From: CAYJAY01 sp964370715
GTDB lineage: Bacteria > Bacillota > Clostridia > Oscillospirales > Ruminococcaceae
NCBI GenBank assembly: GCA_964370715.1
Contig: CAYJKJ010000001.1
Span: forward strand, 62,001 to 126,000
Length of the DNA: 64,000 nucleotides
Direction: 5' to 3'
This document shows, in pieces, positions 41,728-54,860 of this stretch (the stretch's first letter is position 1; each line of letters opens with the position of its first letter). The position numbers and the translations under genes are program-made. The notes below the pieces were generated by a model that was not told the DNA's origin, made no database searches, and saw only the letters and a list, made by a program, of their open reading frames with translations.

Positions 41728-44367
41728 CTATTTTATTTGTTTTTCAACTATCGAAACAACACCTTCAAGAGCCTGTTTAATCATAGAGGTGTCTTTCACC
41801 CCTGCCATAGCAAGGTCAGGTTTTCCTCCGCCGGAACCACCACAAATTGCGGCAACTTGTTTAACAATATCGCTCGAATTAATTCCTTTTTCTAAAGCTG
41901 CTTTACCTGCACCAACAAAGAAGGTTGTTTTTCCATTAAATTCGCTAGACAACACCGCAACAATATTTGGATGTTTATCTTTAAGTGTGTCCAACATTCC
42001 TTTAACGGTGTCGGGTTTTGCGCTCATAAATTCAGTAGCAACTATCATAAGCCCCGAAACATCAACTGCATTTTTGGTTAGCCCATCGATCTCGCTATTT
42101 GCCATCTTGGAATTAAGTGCTTCGATCTCAGAACTTTTTTCACGCAGTAGCGCTGTTAGAGCCTCTGTTTTTTGCGGAAGTTCCGAACTGTTTGAAATCT
42201 TCAACACTTTGCAGGTGTCGGCTATAAGATTATCTTGATTTTCGATATACTGCAAAACGCCTTTGCCCGTCGTTCCCTCTATCCTTCTTATTCCGGCAGC
42301 GGAAGAACTCTCAGACAAAATTTTGAAAAGCCCTATTTCTGCGGTGTTGTTTATATGTGTTCCGCCGCAAAACTCAACCGAATGATCCTCAACGCTAACA
42401 ACTCTAACCGTTTCCCCGTATTTTTCGCCAAACAACGCAATTGCTCCAAGCTTTTTAGCCTGTTCAAGCGACATAACTTGCTTTTCTACCGACAACGCTT
42501 CAAGAACCGCTTGGTTAACGCATTTTTCGACCTGTTTAATCTCGTCTTTTTTCATCGCCTCAAAATGGCTGAAATCAAAACGAACCCTGTTTTGGTCTAC
42601 ATACGAACCCGATTGGTGAACGTGGTCGCCCAAAACTTTGCGCAATGCATACTGCAAAAGATGCGCTGACGTGTGGTTGCGCATAACGTCGTTTCTAAAC
42701 TTTTTATCAACGCTAGCGGTAATCGTCGTCCCTTTTTCCAAAACGCCTTTTTTAACGATACCGATGTGGCGGAAAAGACCTTCAGCGGATTTTTTGCAAT
42801 CGGTTATCTCGACCGAAACAACATCGTTAAACATTCTTCCTTTGTCGCCAACTTGACCGCCGCCTTCGGCGTAGAACGGGGTTTTATCAAGAATGATAAC
42901 AACCTTTTCGCCCTCGCTTGCAACGTTCGAAAGTTCGCCACCATTAATTATATATTCAACTTTTGAAGTTGTTTCAAGGTTGTCGTATCCTAAAAATTCC
43001 GTTGGCTCAACCGTTTGACCCTCGAAAACATCCTGTTCCCAGCCGATTTCATCTTTTGCTTTTCTTTCATCTCGAGCACGTTGTTTTTGAACCTGCATTA
43101 GTTCATTAAACTTATCCTCATCAACCGAAAATCCTTTTTCTTCTACGATATCCTTTGTTAAATCAAGCGGAAATCCAAAAGTGTCGTATAGTTTAAACGC
43201 AATATCCCCCGGAATAATCGTTTGTTTTTCGGTTTCAAGTTGTTCTATTATTCCATCAAGAAGTTCAAAACCTTGTTCGATAGTTTTAAGGAATTTTTCT
43301 TCTTCGCTTTTAACTATTCTTTTGATATATTCTTTTCGTTCCAAAAGATACGGATATGCCGAAAGGTTTTCTTGGATAACGGTGTCGACAACGTTAAACA
43401 AAAATGGTTTGTTTATCCCTAGAAGTCTTCCATGTCTTGCCGCTCTTCTGAGAAGACGGCGCAAAACATAGCCTCGTCCTTCGTTTGAAGGCCCTACTCC
43501 GTCTCCTATCATAAACGTTGTGCTTCGAATGTGGTCGGTTATAACTCTAAGCGAAACATCGGTTTTTTCATCTTTTTTATATTTAACACCCGCTATCGTT
43601 TCGATATGTTTCATTATCTTTTGAACGGTGTCTACTTCAAAAAGGTTGCCAACATCCTGCATGATACAAGCAAGGCGCTCTAGCCCCATGCCGGTGTCGA
43701 TGTTACCATGTTCCATCTGTTGATAGTTTCCGTTGCCGTCCGAAATAAACTGGGTGAACACTAAATTCCAAAACTCAACGTATCTGTCGCAATCGCAACC
43801 AACCGCGCAGTTTTCGTTATCACAACCATATTTTTCGCCGCGATCAAAATATATCTCGGAGCAAGGTCCGCAAGGCCCTGCGCCTATCTCCCAAAAGTTG
43901 TCCTCTCGCCCAAGACGAACCATCTTGTCTTCGGCAACTCCGATATCCTTTGTCCAGATATCGAAAGCTTCGTCATCCTCAAAAAACACCGAGACATAAA
44001 GCCTGTCGATAGGAAGCTTTAACGTTTTCGTGCAAAACTCCCAAGCCCAAGCCGTTGCTTCTTTTTTAAAGTAGTTTGAAAAAGAAAAGTTTCCGAGCAT
44101 CTCAAAATATGTTCCGTGTCTTGCGGTCTTTCCAACCCTTTCGATATCGGGCGTTCTTATGCATTTTTGACATGATGTTGCTCGGTCGTTTGGAACGTGT
44201 TGTTGACCTAAAAAGTATTTTTTAAGCGGCGCCATCCCTGAGTTTATAAGCAAAAGGCTGTTATCCTCAAGCGGCACAAGCGGAAAGCTTTCAAACCTAA
44301 AATGATCCTTGCTTTCAAAAAAATTAAGATATTGTTCCCTTAGTTCGTTTAGTCCTGTCCATTTCAT
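41728..44367 (-). CDS. alaS: Alanyl-tRNA synthetase
   Basis: 879 residues, full length. I start at ATG 44367, with GGGGGA 9 nt upstream; a TTG at 44385 lacks a site. KWTGLNELREQYLNFFESKD, RATSCQKCIRTPDIERVG and GPCGPCSEIYFD mark the catalytic core; RNHTSAHLLQYALRKVLG and EFCGGTHI the editing domain; CGGSGGGKPDLAMAG the C-Ala domain. It charges tRNA-Ala and clears mischarged Ser/Gly. Expression is controlled by the upstream T-box. Confidence 0.97.
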   Translation of the reverse strand: MKWTGLNELREQYLNFFESKDHFRFESFPLVPLEDNSLLLINSGMAPLKKYFLGQQHVPNDRATSCQKCIRTPDIERVGKTARHGTYFEMLGNFSFSNYFKKEATAWAWEFCTKTLKLPIDRLYVSVFFEDDEAFDIWTKDIGVAEDKMVRLGREDNFWEIGAGPCGPCSEIYFDRGEKYGCDNENCAVGCDCDRYVEFWNLVFTQFISDGNGNYQQMEHGNIDTGMGLERLACIMQDVGNLFEVDTVQKIMKHIETIAGVKYKKDEKTDVSLRVITDHIRSTTFMIGDGVGPSNEGRGYVLRRLLRRAARHGRLLGINKPFLFNVVDTVIQENLSAYPYLLERKEYIKRIVKSEEEKFLKTIEQGFELLDGIIEQLETEKQTIIPGDIAFKLYDTFGFPLDLTKDIVEEKGFSVDEDKFNELMQVQKQRARDERKAKDEIGWEQDVFEGQTVEPTEFLGYDNLETTSKVEYIINGGELSNVASEGEKVVIILDKTPFYAEGGGQVGDKGRMFNDVVSVEITDCKKSAEGLFRHIGIVKKGVLEKGTTITASVDKKFRNDVMRNHTSAHLLQYALRKVLGDHVHQSGSYVDQNRVRFDFSHFEAMKKDEIKQVEKCVNQAVLEALSVEKQVMSLEQAKKLGAIALFGEKYGETVRVVSVEDHSVEFCGGTHINNTAEIGLFKILSESSSAAGIRRIEGTTGKGVLQYIENQDNLIADTCKVLKISNSSELPQKTEALTALLREKSSEIEALNSKMANSEIDGLTKNAVDVSGLMIVATEFMSAKPDTVKGMLDTLKDKHPNIVAVLSSEFNGKTTFFVGAGKAALEKGINSSDIVKQVAAICGGSGGGKPDLAMAGVKDTSMIKQALEGVVSIVEKQIK

Positions 44368-44380
44368 ATATTTAGTTTCC

Positions 44381-44636
44381 CCCAAAAAAAATTATAAGCA
44401 TCCGCCCCGATAAAATCAGGACGAATGCCGTTGTTTTTAAAATACAGCGTCCGCGGTACCACCCGAATTGCGCAAATGTTTTGCACCTCTCTTTTACGCT
44501 TTAACGCAGCATCTACGTCATGTTTCCATGAAGCTCGGCAGGTGGCATTCCAAACGCTTGATAAAACCTTTCAGCCAAAGGGTTTTTTCTCTACAATCAA
44601 ACAGCTATGGATTAATCTGCTTCAACGCCTTTTACA
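44381..44636 (-). promoter_or_regulatory. T-box riboswitch upstream of alaS
   Basis: The antiterminator core on the minus strand is GGGTGGTACCGCGG (44464-44451), the hallmark T-box sequence. Downstream, the terminator pairs GCATTCGTCC (44428-44419) with GGGCGGATGC (44407-44398), followed by a run of eight U before the alaS ATG. Upstream, 44500-44636 supplies the Stem I region. A GCC triplet at 44546-44544, followed by A, is a candidate alanine specifier, but I could not fold Stem I with certainty. Uncharged tRNA-Ala would stabilise the antiterminator. Confidence 0.9.
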
Positions 44637-44642
44637 TATTGG

Positions 44643-44671
44643 ATTATATATTTTTTTCGAGATTTTGTCAA
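44643..44671 (-). promoter_or_regulatory. Consensus sigma-A promoter of the alaS leader
   Basis: On the minus strand TTGACA (44671-44666) and TATAAT (44648-44643) with a 17-bp spacer, an exact consensus. Transcription should start near 44636 and run through the T-box. Between here and the PBP stop (44794) about 120 bp hold no clear element. Confidence 0.85.
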
Positions 44672-44793
44672 TCAATATTTTGTGTATTTTTGATGAAAAT
44701 ACTATTAAAAAAGTTTGTCTTAACCCTTTAATTCGATGATTTTGCTTTAAGTCGTAACTTCAAATATTTTTTGTTCTAAACTTAAATTTAAAA

Positions 44794-46416
44794 TTAGCTA
44801 TCGATTAAACCAATTAAATCAAGATTGTTCGCAATCTCTTTAAACACAGGGCCTGCGCTTGAATAGCCATACCCCTCGTTTTCAACCATAACGGTAACAA
44901 CATATTTTGGATTTTCTGCCGGGAAAAACCCTGTGTACCAACCGACAACGCCGGCCGAACCATCTTGATTTATCGCTCCTGTTTCGGCTGTTCCCGTCTT
45001 GCCAGCTGCCGAAAAACCATCGGGTTTTCCAAGCGTGCCCGTTCCGCTTTCAACAACTTGTATCATCGCTTGTTTTATCTCGGTGGCGGTTTCGCTTGAA
45101 ACAACTCGCCGTCCTTCATTTTCTCCTAAAACCTTATCCCCAACTTGTTTTATAACCGAAACATCTTTATATATTCCGTCGTTTGCAAAACAAAGAGTGT
45201 AAGCGGCAACCGCAAGCGGAGAAGCAAGCAGCTTTCCTTGACCAAAACAATGATTAGCAAATTCGCTTTGGTTTTCGAGCTGTTTTGTAGTTGGAAGATT
45301 TCCCGAAACAAAACCATAGTTGTCGTAGAGATTTATTATTGAACCTAAGCCTAATGAACTCGCCGTGTTGTACACTGCGTTTTGTCCGGTTTTAAACCCC
45401 AGTTCGATAAAATATACATTACACGACACCTCCATAGCCTTTTGCATATCAACTTCGCCATGCGCTTGATTGTTGTTACAGCTGTATGTCACGCCGTCTA
45501 TCTCAACGCTTCCAACGCATTCTATAGATGTGTCGGAGCTATATCCCGATGAAAGAGCCGCCGCCGCTATAACCGGCTTGTATATCGAACCTACTGCATA
45601 AGGGGTAACCGCTCGATTAATTAGCGCCGTGTTGTTTTGCTCAATAGCTGTAGCAATATCGTTTGGGTCAAAATTCGGTCGACTAACCATCGCTTTAATC
45701 TCCCCTGTTTCAACCTCAAGCACCACAACAGAACCTCTCTCCATTCCGTTGTTTGCCGCCGTCTCCGCAATAGTTTGTATTCGTTTATCAATAGTAAGCG
45801 TTATATTTTCGGGGTGTTGTTTGCTGTTTTGTTCCGATATCTCCCCCATATCAACCGCATGATTTAACGCATTGACTTGAACGGTGATGGATTTTTCATT
45901 TGTGTTTTGTTGCAAAAAATCATCAAAAAGATATTCAAGACCCGCAACACCGACGTTGTCATAGTTGACATATCCCAAAAGATGCGATGCTAGCGAACTG
46001 TTAGAATATCTTTCGCTATATTCAACGGTGTCGATAAGCGAATTTTTCGGAAAGTCCTTTTCGATGTCAACCAAAAAAGGTTTTGATTCCCCCTCTTTAA
46101 TTCTTTCGAGAACGTTTGTTGAAACTTCCTTTGCTGCTAAGTCTGTGATGCTTTGATATGAAAGATCGTTTGGGTTGATTAAAGCTTTATACCCTGTCGA
46201 AACTCCGGTTAACTTTTGCCCATTGCAATCGTAAAAATCGGCTCTTTCGGTCGCAACCTCCAACCTATATGACGACTGCAAAATGCTAGCATCCAAACTA
46301 TTAGGATCCGACATCAAGAAAAACAACCGTATCATCAATAGTTCCAGCATCGCAAACAAAAATATCATCACCATTAAAAATCTTTTTCTTGTCATTAAAA
46401 TAAAACACCGCCTCAC
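44794..46416 (-). CDS. Penicillin-binding transpeptidase (class B type)
   Basis: 540 residues. One N-terminal membrane segment (residues 12-33), a PBP dimer domain with HLLGYVNYDNVGVAGLEYLF, then the transpeptidase: SxxK as GSIYKPVIAAAALSSG, SxN as SCNVYFIELGF and KTGTAETG near residue 470. It cross-links peptidoglycan. The start is GTG 46416 or ATG 46395; neither has a strong site. It lies 29 bp after ligA. No PASTA domains, so it is shorter than the SpoVD/PBP2x forms; an elongation, division or sporulation role cannot be told apart. Confidence 0.9.
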   Translation of the reverse strand: MRRCFILMTRKRFLMVMIFLFAMLELLMIRLFFLMSDPNSLDASILQSSYRLEVATERADFYDCNGQKLTGVSTGYKALINPNDLSYQSITDLAAKEVSTNVLERIKEGESKPFLVDIEKDFPKNSLIDTVEYSERYSNSSLASHLLGYVNYDNVGVAGLEYLFDDFLQQNTNEKSITVQVNALNHAVDMGEISEQNSKQHPENITLTIDKRIQTIAETAANNGMERGSVVVLEVETGEIKAMVSRPNFDPNDIATAIEQNNTALINRAVTPYAVGSIYKPVIAAAALSSGYSSDTSIECVGSVEIDGVTYSCNNNQAHGEVDMQKAMEVSCNVYFIELGFKTGQNAVYNTASSLGLGSIINLYDNYGFVSGNLPTTKQLENQSEFANHCFGQGKLLASPLAVAAYTLCFANDGIYKDVSVIKQVGDKVLGENEGRRVVSSETATEIKQAMIQVVESGTGTLGKPDGFSAAGKTGTAETGAINQDGSAGVVGWYTGFFPAENPKYVVTVMVENEGYGYSSAGPVFKEIANNLDLIGLIDS

Positions 46417-46445
46417 AACAAAAGTGTTGGCAGTGTTTATATATT

Positions 46446-49432
<2,987 letters not shown>

Positions 49433-49459
49433 CTTTTAAATGATAGTAACTTGATGTTG

Positions 49460-52400
49460 TTATGTTTTCGGTTTAACGAGCTTGATATTTTGTTCGCCAA
49501 CTATCGCTTTAATCTCGTTTATAAACTCTGTTTTTGGGTTAACCGACAAACTTCTTGGAGCTTTAACCTGTTTGTCTGTATCGCAAAAATAAAAATTCAA
49601 TTCGTTTAATCCTTTGTATTTTTCGCAAACAGCCAAAACTTCTTTATACGCAACATCAACTTCCGAATTAAATTTAATATAAATCTTATCTTTTGTCACG
49701 CTGTTTTTGTCGATATAGTTAAATGATTTTTTATATAGCATCGATTTGTTAAAACCGTTGGGGTCAAACACCTTGTCGACTATAATCTTTGTTGCCTCAT
49801 CCTCTCTTGAGGAGGCTCGGCCAGAAAGAACTATAACATTGTTCTCCGAAACAAGATTGCGATATTGCTCGTAAATCTTTGAAAACACGATAGCTTCGAT
49901 AGTTCCCGTTAGATCCTCAACTACTATAAAGGCGTTGCTTGCCCCGTTTCGACCTAAACGAAGTTTAACCGAACTCACAGAACAAACTATCGTAACGGAT
50001 TTATCATCGAATTTCCCCGTTTCATCCGAGACGAGTGTTCTAATATCGCAACTTGCGGCGCTCTTTATTATATCTTTATAATCGTTCAACGGATGCCCCG
50101 AAATATATAGCCCTGTCGTTTCTTTTTCCATGCTTAACAGGTCTTTGGAACTATATTCCTCGATATGCGGCAAACTGTCTTCTACTGATTTTTCGGTTTG
50201 TTCAAAGGTAAAGAAATCGATCTGTCCTTCTAGATTACGGCTTTTGTCGTTATCTATTGATTTTAAAAGGCTTTCCATACCAACAACCATGCTTCGCCTT
50301 GTTGGTTTAAACTCGTCAAACGCTCCGCAACGAATAAGATTTTCAAGCGCTCGCTTGTTGATTTCGCTTCCGTGTGTCCTCTCGCAAAAATCCAAAAACG
50401 ATTTATAATCTCCGTCTTGTTCTCGTATTTTGCTTATTGTTTCAATTAGGTTTCTCCCAACGTTTTTTACCGCCAAAAGCCCAAAACGAATCGAACCGTT
50501 ATCATAGGTGAACCCTGCGAAACTCTTGTTGATAGTGGGGGGTAAAACCTCGATAGAAAGCCTTCTGCATTCGGCGATATACTCTATAACTTTATCCGAG
50601 CTGTCAAGAACGCTTGTTAAAAGCGCCGTCATAAATTCGGTTGTGTAGTGGCATTTAAGATATGCTGTTTGATACGACACTAAAGCATACGCCGCTGCAT
50701 GGGATTTGTTAAACGCATATGATGCGAAGCTTTCCATATCCGAAAGAATATCTCTTGCTATATTTTCAGGAATACCCCTTTTAACGCAACCATCACATTC
50801 TTTGCCTTGTTCATCGCTTCCAAAAATAAATCGTTTCCCTTCCGCTTCCATAACATCGTGTTTCTTTTTTGACATAGCTCGGCGAACAAGGTCGGCTTGT
50901 CCCAAGCTAAATCCGGCAAGTTCTCGGAAAATCTGCATAACCTGTTCTTGATATACTATGCAACCATACGTTACTTCAAGCACCGATTTAAGCGATTCAT
51001 GCTTATATGTTATATTTTTCGGGTTGTGTCGGTTTTGGATATATGTTGGAATTGAATCCATAGGACCCGGTCGATACAGCGATATAACCGCTATTAGATC
51101 CTCGATATCAACCGGTTTAAGGCGAGACAAAACGTTTTTCATCCCCTCGCTTTCAAACTGGAAAACCCCTAAAGTGTTTCCTGTCGAAAGAAGCTCATAC
51201 GTTGCTTTGTCGTCGACCGGTATTTTTTCAATGTTAAAGCTCGGGTTTGTTTTTCTAATCTCTTTTTCAGCATCCCTTAAAACGGTCAACGTTCTAAGAC
51301 CCAAAAAATCCATCTTCAAAAGCCCTAGATCTTCAAGCGTTGTCATTGGAAACTGTGTAACAATCTGCTCTTCGTTCTTTTGAAGCGGAACATAATCGCT
51401 TACGGGGTCTCTCGTTATAACCACTCCGGCGGCGTGGGTTGAGGCATGGCGAGGCATACCTTCAAGTTTCATCGAAAGATCAATCAACGATTTTATGCTC
51501 TCGTTTTGATCGTAGAAAAGCTTTAGTTCGTTTGAAACTTTAAGAGCTTTTTCGATGGTCATCTTCAACTCTTGCGGGATTAGTTTCGCTGTTTTATCAA
51601 CATCACCATAAGGTATAGCGAGCGCACGCCCAACATCTCTTATCGCCGCCCTTGCCGCCATCGTTCCAAACGTTATAATCTGGGCAACATGATCCGAGCC
51701 ATATTTTGCAATGACATACTCTATAACTCGGCTTCGTTTTTCATAGCAAAAATCTATATCGAAATCCGGCATACTTATTCTTTCGGGGTTAAGAAATCTT
51801 TCGAAAATCAGATTATATTTTATCGGATCTATTCCGGTTATACCCATGCAGTATGCAGCAAGGCTTCCGGCTCCCGAACCTCTTCCGGGACCTACCGGTA
51901 TATCGTGTTTTTTAGCATAATCTATAAAATCATACACAATAAGAAAATAATCGACAAACCCCATCTTTTCGATTATATCAATCTCATATTCTAATCGTTG
52001 TTTTATCTCCTGCGAAACATCTTCGCCATATTTTTGCTTTAGCCCTTCGGCGCAAAGCTTTTTGAAAAACAGCTTGTTTTCGCTTCCGTCGGGGGTTGTG
52101 AAGACCGGCAAAACCGTGTTTCCGAAAACAAAATCAAAGTCACACATATCGGCAACTTTAGCGGTGTTGTAGATCGCTTCGGGAACGGCAGAAAATGTTT
52201 CTAACATCTCGCTTTCAGATTTAACATAAAACTCTTCCGTCGTAAATTCAAGGACATTCCCGTCTTCAACCGTTTTTCCGGTTTGAATTAAAACAAGAGT
52301 CCTTTGCATATTTGCATCTTCTTTTTTAACATAGTGGCAATCATTGGTTGCAACAAGGGGTATCCCTGTCTGTCTCGAAACCCTTATTAGCCCCGGCAAA

Positions 52401-52975
52401 ATTTCTTGTTGTTCTTCGATTCCATGGTCTTGAATTTCAATGAAAAAATTTCCTTCGCCAAATGTGTTTTGATAAAAAAGCGCTTTTTCAATCGCCTTTT
52501 CATAATCGCCTGCCAAAAGAGCCCTCGGAATCTCTCCCGCAAGGCAAGCCGAAAGCGCAATTAGCCCTTCGCTATAAATCTTTAAAAGTTCCGCATCTAC
52601 TCTGGGTTTTCCATAAAATCCTTCTGTGTTTGACAAGCTGACTAGCTTTACAAGATTTTGATATCCTATTTCGTTTTTGCAAAGCAAAACAAGATGGTGT
52701 GGCGAGGTGTCTATTTTATGAACCTTGTCAAAACGGGTTCTTGGCGCAACGTAGACTTCGCAACCTATGATTGGTTTAATGCCGTGTTTTTTTGCAGCTC
52801 TAAAAAAATCCACAACACCAAACATAACCCCATGGTCGGTTATAGCTACCGCAGTTTGTCCGATTTCTTTAAGATGTTGCATCAATCGGTCAATTCTGCA
52901 AGCTCCGTCAAGTAGGCTGTATTCGGTGTGTAGATGTAGATGAACAAAACTATTGGTTGTTTGGTTGATGTTCAA
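49460..52975 (-). CDS. dnaE: DNA polymerase III subunit alpha (DnaE)
   Basis: 1171 residues from TTG 52975 with AGGAGAAGGGGA upstream. FVHLHLHTEYSLLDGACRID starts the PHP domain; GPGRGSGAGSLAAYCMGIT and MPDFDIDFCYEKRSRV mark the polymerase core with catalytic aspartates; EQVMQIFRELAGFSLGQADL and AYALVSYQTAYLKCHYTTEF follow. OB-fold near residue 990. It is the DnaE type, not PolC. Overlaps the end of whiA by 26 bp. Confidence 0.97.
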   Translation of the reverse strand: MNINQTTNSFVHLHLHTEYSLLDGACRIDRLMQHLKEIGQTAVAITDHGVMFGVVDFFRAAKKHGIKPIIGCEVYVAPRTRFDKVHKIDTSPHHLVLLCKNEIGYQNLVKLVSLSNTEGFYGKPRVDAELLKIYSEGLIALSACLAGEIPRALLAGDYEKAIEKALFYQNTFGEGNFFIEIQDHGIEEQQEILPGLIRVSRQTGIPLVATNDCHYVKKEDANMQRTLVLIQTGKTVEDGNVLEFTTEEFYVKSESEMLETFSAVPEAIYNTAKVADMCDFDFVFGNTVLPVFTTPDGSENKLFFKKLCAEGLKQKYGEDVSQEIKQRLEYEIDIIEKMGFVDYFLIVYDFIDYAKKHDIPVGPGRGSGAGSLAAYCMGITGIDPIKYNLIFERFLNPERISMPDFDIDFCYEKRSRVIEYVIAKYGSDHVAQIITFGTMAARAAIRDVGRALAIPYGDVDKTAKLIPQELKMTIEKALKVSNELKLFYDQNESIKSLIDLSMKLEGMPRHASTHAAGVVITRDPVSDYVPLQKNEEQIVTQFPMTTLEDLGLLKMDFLGLRTLTVLRDAEKEIRKTNPSFNIEKIPVDDKATYELLSTGNTLGVFQFESEGMKNVLSRLKPVDIEDLIAVISLYRPGPMDSIPTYIQNRHNPKNITYKHESLKSVLEVTYGCIVYQEQVMQIFRELAGFSLGQADLVRRAMSKKKHDVMEAEGKRFIFGSDEQGKECDGCVKRGIPENIARDILSDMESFASYAFNKSHAAAYALVSYQTAYLKCHYTTEFMTALLTSVLDSSDKVIEYIAECRRLSIEVLPPTINKSFAGFTYDNGSIRFGLLAVKNVGRNLIETISKIREQDGDYKSFLDFCERTHGSEINKRALENLIRCGAFDEFKPTRRSMVVGMESLLKSIDNDKSRNLEGQIDFFTFEQTEKSVEDSLPHIEEYSSKDLLSMEKETTGLYISGHPLNDYKDIIKSAASCDIRTLVSDETGKFDDKSVTIVCSVSSVKLRLGRNGASNAFIVVEDLTGTIEAIVFSKIYEQYRNLVSENNVIVLSGRASSREDEATKIIVDKVFDPNGFNKSMLYKKSFNYIDKNSVTKDKIYIKFNSEVDVAYKEVLAVCEKYKGLNELNFYFCDTDKQVKAPRSLSVNPKTEFINEIKAIVGEQNIKLVKPKT

Positions 52976-53870
52976 TCCCCTTCTCCTTAATATCTAAAAC
53001 AAATGTCCTCGCTTTTTCCAATCTATGGTTGAACCCCGATTTTGAAAGCTTTGGTTCGCATAATTTGCCTAACTCTAAAAGCGACATTTCGGGATTTTGA
53101 ATTCGAAGTTTTATAACTTCATAAAGATCTTTCGGTATGTTAAGTTTGAGTTCATCAATATCTTTAAAAAGAGTAACATCTTTTGAAGAAGCTTTAACCA
53201 GCTTATCGATGTTAGCATTTTCGCAGTTGATCCGCCGGTTAACGGTGTTGCGAATGTCTTTATAAATCTTGTGGTTAATAAGAAAAAACATTGCATCATT
53301 AGCCCCAATAAACGAAAGCACATCCTCGATTTGGGTGCTGTCTTTAAAATAGATAACCTTCGAATACCCTCTATCGGTCGATTTTGGCGAAAAACCGTTT
53401 TGTGTTAATAGCTCCAGAAAATCTTGGAACAAGCGTTTTTTGTGTGTCGAAAACTCCATGTGATATCCGCTTTCGGGATCGACAACGGTTCCACACGATA
53501 TAAACGCCCCAGCAACAAACGCACAAAAACAAGCGTCACAAAAGAAATTGTCGCTTTTAATCCTAAAGTTTGGTTCGTCTCCCGAATAACCAAAATCCAT
53601 GAAAATTCTCTCGTTGATATCTTTGGACTTTGTTTTTAAAATTATAGCGGAAGATTTAATTTCTATATCAAAATCATTTTGCATTATCCCGTTTTGAGAA
53701 AAATATTCCAAAACCTTGTCCGATATCTCGGAATCCGGAAGCCAAACCGTTATATTGTTTTTCGAAAAACTCTTTGCAAATGAAAGCACTCCATATAAAA
53801 ACGACGAAACACAACAGCTTTCTCGCTCGGCAAATACAGCTTGCTTTTTACAATCGGTACTGAATGACAT
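52950..53870 (-). CDS. whiA: Sporulation/division transcription regulator WhiA
   Basis: 306 residues. The N-terminal LAGLIDADG-like domain has FCAFVAGAFISCGTVVDPES and HMEFSTHKKRLFQDFLELL; the C-terminal helix-turn-helix part has MSLLELGKLCEPKLSKSGFN. Homing-endonuclease-derived DNA-binding protein; in Firmicutes it influences cell division and chromosome segregation. In many relatives yvcK (gluconeogenesis factor) lies between rapZ and whiA; here the two are 14 bp apart. Confidence 0.95.
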   Translation of the reverse strand: MSFSTDCKKQAVFAERESCCVSSFLYGVLSFAKSFSKNNITVWLPDSEISDKVLEYFSQNGIMQNDFDIEIKSSAIILKTKSKDINERIFMDFGYSGDEPNFRIKSDNFFCDACFCAFVAGAFISCGTVVDPESGYHMEFSTHKKRLFQDFLELLTQNGFSPKSTDRGYSKVIYFKDSTQIEDVLSFIGANDAMFFLINHKIYKDIRNTVNRRINCENANIDKLVKASSKDVTLFKDIDELKLNIPKDLYEVIKLRIQNPEMSLLELGKLCEPKLSKSGFNHRLEKARTFVLDIKEKGIEHQPNNQ

Positions 53871-53884
53871 TGTTGTTTACCCGT

Positions 53885-54742
53885 TTATTTTAATATATCT
53901 CGGTGGATAATCTTGCAGTTGATTTTCGTTTTTTGGATGTGTTCGCAAAGTCTTTCCGCAAACGCTACCGAACGATGGTGTCCACCTGTGCAACCTATCG
54001 AGATAACAAGCTGGCTTTTTCCCTCTTTAATGTACATCGGGATTAGAAAATCAATCAACATCGAATATTTTATAAATAGTTCGTTTGATTCTTCAAAGCT
54101 CCAAACAAAATCGCTAACCGGTTTATCAATTCCGGTAAGGTCTCGAAGTTCAGGATAGTAGTATGGATTATCAAGACACCTAACATCAAGAACAAGATCC
54201 GATTCCGAAGGAATCCCGTCATGTTTAAACCCAAACGACAAACAGGTTATTATAAGCGATTGGGTGTCGTTATCGAGGAACATTGCGCTAATTCTAGCTT
54301 TAAGTTGAGATATCGAAAGAACCGACGTGTCGATATAAAAATCAGACATATTTTTAACAGGCTTCAACAGCTCTCGCTCGTCTTTTATCGCTTCTTTGGT
54401 CGATGTATTAAGATCAGTTATAAGCGGATGTTTTCTTCTCGATTCGCTGTATCTTCTCATAAGCACCTGATCTGTGCTATCGAGGAACAAAATTTTGCAG
54501 TTAATCCCCATGTCTTTAAGCGTGACGATGCTATCAAAAAGACCCTTAAACAGTTCCCCTGTTCTAACGTCGGTTACAACTGCTATCTTGGTTGCCATCT
54601 CGGATTGTATCATAATCTGCGAAAATTTAGGAATAAGTTCCGGCGGCATATTGTCAATGCAAAAATATCCAATGTCTTCAAGAACATCCGCCACTTGAGA
54701 TTTTCCCGCCCCCGACAAACCCGTTATAATCAAAAAATCCAT
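53885..54742 (-). CDS. rapZ: RNase adapter / nucleotide-binding protein RapZ
   Basis: 285 residues. FLIITGLSGAGKSQVADVL is the P-loop (residues 3-21), CIDNMPPELIPKFSQIM follows, and ISIGCTGGHHRSVAFAERL near the C-terminus is the family signature. The Firmicutes member (YvcJ) binds and hydrolyses nucleotides; RNA partners are unclear. A 118-bp gap, holding a small GC-rich hairpin near 54780-54806, separates it from murB. Confidence 0.95.
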   Translation of the reverse strand: MDFLIITGLSGAGKSQVADVLEDIGYFCIDNMPPELIPKFSQIMIQSEMATKIAVVTDVRTGELFKGLFDSIVTLKDMGINCKILFLDSTDQVLMRRYSESRRKHPLITDLNTSTKEAIKDERELLKPVKNMSDFYIDTSVLSISQLKARISAMFLDNDTQSLIITCLSFGFKHDGIPSESDLVLDVRCLDNPYYYPELRDLTGIDKPVSDFVWSFEESNELFIKYSMLIDFLIPMYIKEGKSQLVISIGCTGGHHRSVAFAERLCEHIQKTKINCKIIHRDILK

Positions 54743-54860
54743 CTTTATGACCAGGCTCCTTTACTGCATAAATTTATATAAAACCGGCTTCGTTGACCTC
54801 CGGTCTAACTACGTCTGTGGTTTTGTTATCTTTTTTTAACTTGCTGATTTAATCCTACCG

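Noticed and set aside
54780..54806. Terminator between murB and rapZ
   Set aside because: The 5-bp GC stem is short with a broken U run; at best a weak attenuator, so it is not listed as a feature.
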